64,000 nucleotides of DNA from a virus, in IMG/VR virus record IMGVR_UViG_3300022562_001814, positions 1 through 64,000 of that record. The stretch is one strand, 5' to 3'. The notes under the pieces were generated by a model. It had not been told where the DNA came from. It saw only the letters and a list, made by a program, of their open reading frames with translations, and did not search any database. Made by a program: the position numbers and the translations under genes. Below, piece after piece: positions 59,834 through 64,000 of the stretch (its first letter is position 1; each line of letters begins with the position of its first letter).

Positions 59834-60436
59834 ATGGATATTTTAAAGTTAGCAAAATTAGCAGATAAATTTGCCGCAATAACAAAATATCAGTATCTAT
59901 ATCATATTCGATCACCAGATTTCAAAGGTAAATTTTTATATCCATTATCTGAGTTAGCTGAAATAGATAAAAGGCTTTATAATAAATCTTTTAATAAATA
60001 CAAGGGCAGAGAAGATTGGATTAATCGTGAAATACCTTTATTAAATTGTAAAGCAACTGACGTAGTTAATTTATCAACTATTAATCCGATAAAACTTTTT
60101 GCTGTAGAAATATTACTTAATATAGAAAAAATAGAAGACAAACAAATATTTAAAATACCGACTTCAATTTTAAAAAATCAAGAATTTGTATTATTTAGTT
60201 ATGACAAAGATCTAAATTATAAATATAAAAAACAAAATATAAATGCTTATAAAGAATGTATTCATGTTCCATTAGATACGGTAGAACATTATATAGAAAG
60301 TAAAAAAAATAAAGAAAGTCCACTTATATTCGAATATGTGCCACATGTCCTTGTTAAAGGAAAGGTGGATATTTCAACAGCAGAACTTATTGATTTTAAA
60401 TCTACGAATATAATAAATTTACTAAATGAATTTTAA
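59834..60436 (+). CDS. Hypothetical protein
   Basis: A 200-residue protein starting MDILKLAKLADKFAAITKYQ, a leader like the 'KLAxKF' N-terminus of the opposite-strand neighbour. The body, YLYHIRSPDFKGKFLYPLSE then KYKGREDWINREIPLLNC and DVVNLSTINPIKLF, has the look of an ADP-ribosyltransferase-like or related 'YHI' fold. I cannot confirm catalytic residues. It lies 12 bp after a terminator, so it needs its own promoter. It converges with the minus-strand gene behind it. Confidence 0.66.
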   Translation: MDILKLAKLADKFAAITKYQYLYHIRSPDFKGKFLYPLSELAEIDKRLYNKSFNKYKGREDWINREIPLLNCKATDVVNLSTINPIKLFAVEILLNIEKIEDKQIFKIPTSILKNQEFVLFSYDKDLNYKYKKQNINAYKECIHVPLDTVEHYIESKKNKESPLIFEYVPHVLVKGKVDISTAELIDFKSTNIINLLNEF

Positions 60437-60437
60437 T

Positions 60438-60761
60438 TTAACTATTAGGTTCGCTATTTGTTCTTCTTAAGAATTTATTAAATGCCTCTGACAAATCATT
60501 GACTGCTTTTTCTAATATGGGATTTTTATTGCTTTTATCCATACGTTTAATCACCTCCTCCATAACAGCTCTTGATCGGTTTAATTCTTCTACGATTTTT
60601 TTATCTTCTTCATCTCTTCTCTTTTTTTCAGCATCAGAAATAGCTAATGGACCGGTTGGTACAGGTGGGGGGGGTGGTAAACTTCCAGGCATCGGCATAG
60701 GAGTTTGTGCAACTTTAGAAAATTTATTTGCCAGTTTAATAAGATTAAGATATTTTTTCAT
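60438..60761 (-). CDS. Small proline-rich protein on the opposite strand
   Basis: A 107-residue leftward gene: MKKYLNLIKLANKFSKVAQT, then a proline-rich stretch (PMPMPGSLPPPPPVPTGPL), then a charged helix (KKRRDEEDKKIVEELNRSRA). GGTAA precedes the ATG on its own strand. The N-terminal KLAxKFxKVAQ motif matches other proteins in this block, which favours this strand over the overlapping plus-strand frame. It is one of only three leftward genes in the window. Confidence 0.68.
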   Translation of the reverse strand: MKKYLNLIKLANKFSKVAQTPMPMPGSLPPPPPVPTGPLAISDAEKKRRDEEDKKIVEELNRSRAVMEEVIKRMDKSNKNPILEKAVNDLSEAFNKFLRRTNSEPNS

Positions 60762-60815
60762 TTTTACCTATTATAATATTATATTATTAATATTTAAATA
60801 TTAAATGGAGGGTTA

Positions 60816-61535
60816 ATGTTTATAGCCGTTATTAATCAATCAACTTTAGTATCTAATGTAGAAGTTGATACTATGACTCAAGCCGTGCAAAAACAAATGA
60901 TTTTGCATGTTGCTCCGGCATGGAATCAATTAACGCCAAAAGTTAAATTTATCGCTGATCAAAATAAAATTCCTAAGTACGCTTGGGTTGTGGTGATATT
61001 AGATGATTCCGATCAAGCTGGTACTTTAGGTTATCATTCCGAATCAAACGGTCTTGTTTATGGGGTAGTGTTTGCTCGTCCAGTTTTAGATAATGGTGGT
61101 GTTGTTTTACGAGATACTAGACATAATCAAAATATTAGCGTTGCTTCGGTATTAAGTCATGAAGTGGTTGAAATGTTTGGAGATCGTTATGCTAACGCTT
61201 GGGTAGATGGACCTGTCATTACACAAGGCGGCGAATATGCATTAGAATTGGCTGATGCGGTTGAAGGGGATTTATATGATATCACCGCTTACAATGGAAC
61301 TCTTGTATCAGTATCTAATTTTCTTTTTCCTTCTTGGTTTAATGACCAGGCTACCGCTGATAATTTACCATTTGACTATTTAAAAAAGCTTACAAAACCA
61401 TTTGCTATGACAAGTGGTGGTTATATGATTTTACGTAAATCCGGCGCTATTTCACAAGTTTTTGGCGAAATGATGCCGGAATGGAAACAGACACTTAAGA
61501 AAAATAAAAAACGAAGAAAAATTAAGGATAAATAA
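60816..61535 (+). CDS. HExxE metalloprotease-like protein
   Basis: A 239-residue protein with a zinc-peptidase-like motif VASVLSHEVVEMFGDRYANA (His-Glu-x-x-Glu-x-x-Gly-Asp), followed by GGEYALELADAVEGDLYDIT and VSNFLFPSWFN. This layout ('HEvxE..gD...n.w ... EvaDxVE ... vSNFv.P') recurs in phage proteins with a metallopeptidase-like fold. Activity is not proven: a second His is replaced by Glu. It has a good GGAGGG ribosome site. It shares one base with the next gene. It could process head or tail proteins near the capsid gene. Confidence 0.7.
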   Translation: MFIAVINQSTLVSNVEVDTMTQAVQKQMILHVAPAWNQLTPKVKFIADQNKIPKYAWVVVILDDSDQAGTLGYHSESNGLVYGVVFARPVLDNGGVVLRDTRHNQNISVASVLSHEVVEMFGDRYANAWVDGPVITQGGEYALELADAVEGDLYDITAYNGTLVSVSNFLFPSWFNDQATADNLPFDYLKKLTKPFAMTSGGYMILRKSGAISQVFGEMMPEWKQTLKKNKKRRKIKDK

Positions 61536-62302
61536 TGTCTAATTTAACAGCGTTAGCAAATCATTTTTTTATGCTAATTAAACAAGCAGATCCTATGAAA
61601 GATCCATTGGTTAGATCTGAAAAAGTTTTACCAGAAGTTACTGAAGAAATTGATGATTTAATTAAAGATAGTTTGCAATTAGTTATTTTATTACATCGTG
61701 CTTTTGCAGACTTTAGTAATGAAGCACAAAATTTGGCTGGTGATGATAAATACTTGGCAACTAAATTATCAGAACAAGTAATTTCTGAATTAGATGAGAT
61801 AGAAGATACGTTACAAAGTCCACACCTATTAGAATTTGATTTAAATACGGAATCAACTTTAATTGATTCATTAGATAGTTCATTAAGTATGATAAGAATG
61901 GCATTGAATTTAGTTAAACCAGTACCGGTTCCAGCACCACATTATTATTCAGAATATGAAAAAGTAAGATGGGAAGGTAAGGCTCCTCCCCCTGCTTTCA
62001 AAGCATTAGATCCTAAAGTTCATAAATGGGTATCAGAATTGCAAGAAAATTTTGATAAAATGCATGATTTGGCTATGAGACAATCAGAATTTATGGAAAG
62101 ATATTTTGCTTCTAAACCAATAAGAATGACCGAACAAGAAGAAAAAAATCCAGATGAGTTTTCTTATGAAGATATACATCCAGATTATGATGATGGTCCA
62201 GAATATTTTAGTGATGAAGCTGCTTGGAATGAAATTGAAGATGATGAAGCATTAGCTAAAAGGTTAGAATTAGAAGAACAGGCAGAAAAAGAAGATTGGT
62301 AA
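61535..62302 (+). CDS. Hypothetical virion/assembly protein
   Basis: A 255-residue, acidic, helical protein. The N-terminus MSNLTALANHFFMLIKQADP carries the short leader and K-x-A motif seen in other proteins here. The centre has a PVPVPAPHYYSEYEKVRWEG linker, then a helical part and a strongly acidic end (EEQAEKEDW). No family recognised. It lies directly before the capsid gene, a usual place for scaffold or head-completion factors. Confidence 0.67.
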   Translation: MSNLTALANHFFMLIKQADPMKDPLVRSEKVLPEVTEEIDDLIKDSLQLVILLHRAFADFSNEAQNLAGDDKYLATKLSEQVISELDEIEDTLQSPHLLEFDLNTESTLIDSLDSSLSMIRMALNLVKPVPVPAPHYYSEYEKVRWEGKAPPPAFKALDPKVHKWVSELQENFDKMHDLAMRQSEFMERYFASKPIRMTEQEEKNPDEFSYEDIHPDYDDGPEYFSDEAAWNEIEDDEALAKRLELEEQAEKEDW

Positions 62303-62400
62303 TTATAAATAAATGTAACTAATAACTAATATAGAAGCATTACTTCAAGAAGCCTTAAAAGGCAGCTGGGCAACTGGCAAAAACTTTCATAGGATAAATA

Positions 62401-63417
62401 ATGTCAAATTTACTTTTTAATAACCAAGGCGAATTAAACGCCTCTTCAGTTAAAGATGCTTTAGCAACAATTTCTAAACTTGCTGCTAGTACCTTACAAG
62501 ATAACATACCATCTAATACAGGCTTAACTTCATCGGCTCCATCAGATTCAAAACGTGATGAATTAATTTCACGTGCGATGATGACCCCAGAAGGTAAAGT
62601 TGCTCTTGCACAAGCAATGGCAAATCCAATTCGTCGTAACTTGGATTATCATGGAATTGCACGTAGAGCATTAGTGGTAGATCCTCTTGCTCAAGGCGCG
62701 CTTCCAACATACGATCGTGATATCGATGTCTCAGCCGTTGTAATTTCTTCAAACGGTTCGGGACCAGAATCACGCGTCTTTGGTGAACGTATTACTGTTC
62801 CTGAATTTGAAATTTTCTCAAATCCAACAGTACGTATTGCAGAAGTTAAACGTCGTAGATTCAATGTTATTGACCGTGCAGTTCAAAAAGCTCGCCAAGA
62901 AATTATGGCTCAAGAAGACGCTAACGTATTTGCGGCTCTTGATGCAGCGGCTGCTGTTGATAACGTTCTCCAAGATATCGCTGATGCCGGTCTCTTGAAA
63001 CGCGATCTTGTTAACTTGAAACAACAAGTTGACCAATGGGACTTAGTTACAACCAAGTTCTTTATGAACATTTCTGAATTCACTGATATTTTGAAGTGGG
63101 GTTCAGGTGGTGGACAAGGTACCAACGGTGGTGAAGTTGATCCAGTTACACAACGCGAAATTCTCTTAACCGGTCTTTATGCCCGCGTTTGGGGTGCGGA
63201 TATTCTCGTTAGCAAAATCGTTCCACCAGGGACCGTTTATGCTGCTGCTGATCCAGAATTCGTCGGTGTTATGCCAGTTCGTCAAGACATCGAAGTTCTT
63301 CCAGCCGATGAACCAAAACAATTGAAACTTGGTTGGGTTGTTAATGAAATTATCGGTATTGGTATCGTTAATGCTCGTGGCGTTGCGGCCGGGCGGAAAT
63401 CAGTCGGCCCCGCGTAA
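62401..63417 (+). CDS. Major capsid protein (HK97-fold type)
   Basis: A 338-residue shell protein. A short helical N-terminus (SVKDALATISKLAASTL) is followed by a core with RVFGERITVPEFEIFSNPTV, FNVIDRAVQKARQEIMAQED (spine helix), FMNISEFTDILKWGSG, REILLTGLYARVWGADILVS and GWVVNEIIGIGIVNARGVAA (C-terminal strand). This order suits HK97-like capsids of large phages. Base composition and codon use (C-rich, highly optimal) fit the most abundant virion protein. The gene has a ~98-bp leader, an AGGATAA ribosome site and a terminator behind it, so it is expressed as a strong separate unit. No clear prohead cleavage site is assigned. Confidence 0.88.
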   Translation: MSNLLFNNQGELNASSVKDALATISKLAASTLQDNIPSNTGLTSSAPSDSKRDELISRAMMTPEGKVALAQAMANPIRRNLDYHGIARRALVVDPLAQGALPTYDRDIDVSAVVISSNGSGPESRVFGERITVPEFEIFSNPTVRIAEVKRRRFNVIDRAVQKARQEIMAQEDANVFAALDAAAAVDNVLQDIADAGLLKRDLVNLKQQVDQWDLVTTKFFMNISEFTDILKWGSGGGQGTNGGEVDPVTQREILLTGLYARVWGADILVSKIVPPGTVYAAADPEFVGVMPVRQDIEVLPADEPKQLKLGWVVNEIIGIGIVNARGVAAGRKSVGPA

Positions 63418-63459
63418 TGATTAATTAATTCAATCTTCGTATTGAGTTGATATAAAGTA

Positions 63460-63487
63460 GAGGCGGCATTAGCCGCCTTTGCTTTTT
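63460..63487 (+). terminator. Rho-independent terminator after the capsid gene
   Basis: Stem AGGCGGC / GCCGCCT with loop ATTA, followed by TTGCTTTTT. It lies 43 bp after the capsid stop. Confidence 0.9.
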
Positions 63488-63511
63488 GTATAAGCTGGTC
63501 GTTATATAATA

Positions 63512-63904
63512 GTGGTAGATAGAAAATCCAAAGTTTTAACTTTTCCAGAATTTTTACCTAAAGAATTATATAAACATTTTATACGTGGCATGATAGATGG
63601 GGATGGTTGGATTTATATTCCAACTAATAATAGGTATTGTCCTAATGTAGGATTACTTGCGACTAGAAATATTAATGATAAATTACAAGAGATTTTTAAT
63701 CAATTAGGGCTGATCTCATATCTCTGTAAAGCATATAAACAAGATATTAATGAAATGTGCGAGATACGTATTAAAAATTATAAACAGTCAAAAGTTCTGC
63801 TTGACTGACTCTATCAAGATTCTACCATTCATTTAAATCGAAAATATAAACTTTATCAAATCTTGAATGATAAATATAATAATTTGAGAGAACAAAATAA
63901 ATAA
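63512..63904 (+). pseudogene. Truncated LAGLIDADG endonuclease with in-frame TGA
   Basis: The open part (98 codons from GTG 63512) carries one LAGLIDADG-type motif, HFIRGMIDGDGWIYI. The frame is stopped by TGA at 63806-63808, yet it continues in frame with LYQDSTIHLNRKYKLYQILN to TAA 63902, the usual end of such enzymes ('lldWLYxdatixLxRKy'). So a TGG tryptophan has most likely become TGA. The first LAGLIDADG half is also missing, since a stop lies just upstream (63491). An inactive remnant behind the capsid terminator. Confidence 0.82.
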
Positions 63905-63924
63905 TAATTGTTATATAATTTATT

Positions 63925-64000
63925 ATGAAGTCTCGTAATTATTTTGATAAACATTTTACTACCCAACGCCGTTCGGAAGGCACTTATTATGATAATGATA
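63925..64000 (+). CDS. Hypothetical protein, 5' part only
   Basis: ATG 63925 opens a frame that stays open to the window edge (25 residues, MKSRNYFDKHFTTQRRSEGT...). Too short to identify. It lies 20 bp after the endonuclease remnant. Confidence 0.45.
   Translation, partial: MKSRNYFDKHFTTQRRSEGTYYDND

Noticed and set aside
60499-60804. Plus-strand 101-codon frame opposite the minus-strand gene
   Set aside because: The minus-strand product has the KLAxKFxKVAQ leader shared with other virion-region proteins and a ribosome site; the plus frame is low-complexity serine/leucine.
62304-62311. TATAAATA, identical to the T4 late promoter -10 box, ahead of the capsid gene
   Set aside because: All-A/T octamers occur often by chance in DNA this AT-rich, and I saw no consistent copies before the other virion genes or any gp55/gp33-like factor.
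63806-63808. TGA recoded as tryptophan
   Set aside because: Many intact genes here end in TGA, for example the deformylase, SbcC and RNA-coupled ATGA junctions, so the standard meaning holds and the case is a nonsense mutation.
1-64000. tRNA and rRNA genes
   Set aside because: Gaps between genes are mostly under 100 bp and none showed a cloverleaf with a T-loop GTTCRA-type box; I see none, although a dedicated covariance search was not possible.

Overview
The window is a 64 kb, strongly AT-rich piece of a large tailed double-stranded DNA bacteriophage. The evidence is a tightly packed, almost entirely plus-strand gene array. It holds a large terminase subunit, a portal, a prohead protease/scaffold and an HK97-like major capsid protein, together with a phage-owned replication and repair set. 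No tail, lysis, tRNA or ribosomal RNA genes were seen, and only part of the replisome is present (no replicative helicase). The complete genome must therefore be considerably larger, probably in the jumbo/huge phage range. The host cannot be fixed from sequence alone; the bacterial-type translation and chaperone genes only show that it is a bacterium.

Layout. (a) 1-7.3 kb: a leftward partial gene, a type IA topoisomerase, a LAGLIDADG endonuclease, a bS21-like ribosomal protein, an HNH endonuclease, a zinc-ribbon protein, a peptide deformylase with a SEC-C tail, and small unknown genes. (b) 7.3-28 kb: replication, recombination and protein quality control. This includes a primase zinc domain, SbcD and SbcC, a dNMP kinase, a Cas4/RecB-like nuclease, a trigger factor, a stand-alone M41 (FtsH-type) protease domain, a DnaE polymerase, a RecA-family recombinase, a small winged-helix-like protein, an SSB, a RuvC-like resolvase, DnaJ, a zinc ribbon, a primase TOPRIM core, and a sigma-region-4-like protein carrying a mini-intein. 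(c) 28-64 kb: virion morphogenesis. This includes a possible small terminase, a CCA-adding-like nucleotidyltransferase, the large terminase, an intein-containing portal, a lysozyme-like protein, a protein tyrosine phosphatase, a prohead protease fused to an acidic scaffold-like region with internal start sites, core proteins, two decoration-like proteins, an HExxE metalloprotease-like protein and the major capsid protein. Terminators follow ssb, the second decoration-like gene and the capsid gene.

The most striking theme is a set of genes that act at or just after the ribosome: bS21 (initiation), peptide deformylase-SEC-C (N-terminal processing), trigger factor (exit-tunnel chaperone), DnaJ (Hsp70 recruitment) and an M41 protease domain (degradation). 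Together they could form a phage-encoded nascent-chain processing module. I know of individual members from phages, but I do not know of this combination as a described system.

A second theme is mobile-element turnover. There are two inteins, two intact-looking endonuclease genes (LAGLIDADG, HNH) and at least five decayed remnants (HNH-like, GIY-YIG/NUMOD, DUF723/VSR-like, an HTH tail, LAGLIDADG), nearly all sitting between genes. Other points worth attention are a primase split over about 19 kb, a frameshift just after an 11-copy 9-bp repeat, a probable ATT start codon, a terminase lacking the usual Walker A lysine, and a recurring K-x-A-Q/G motif in virion-region proteins.
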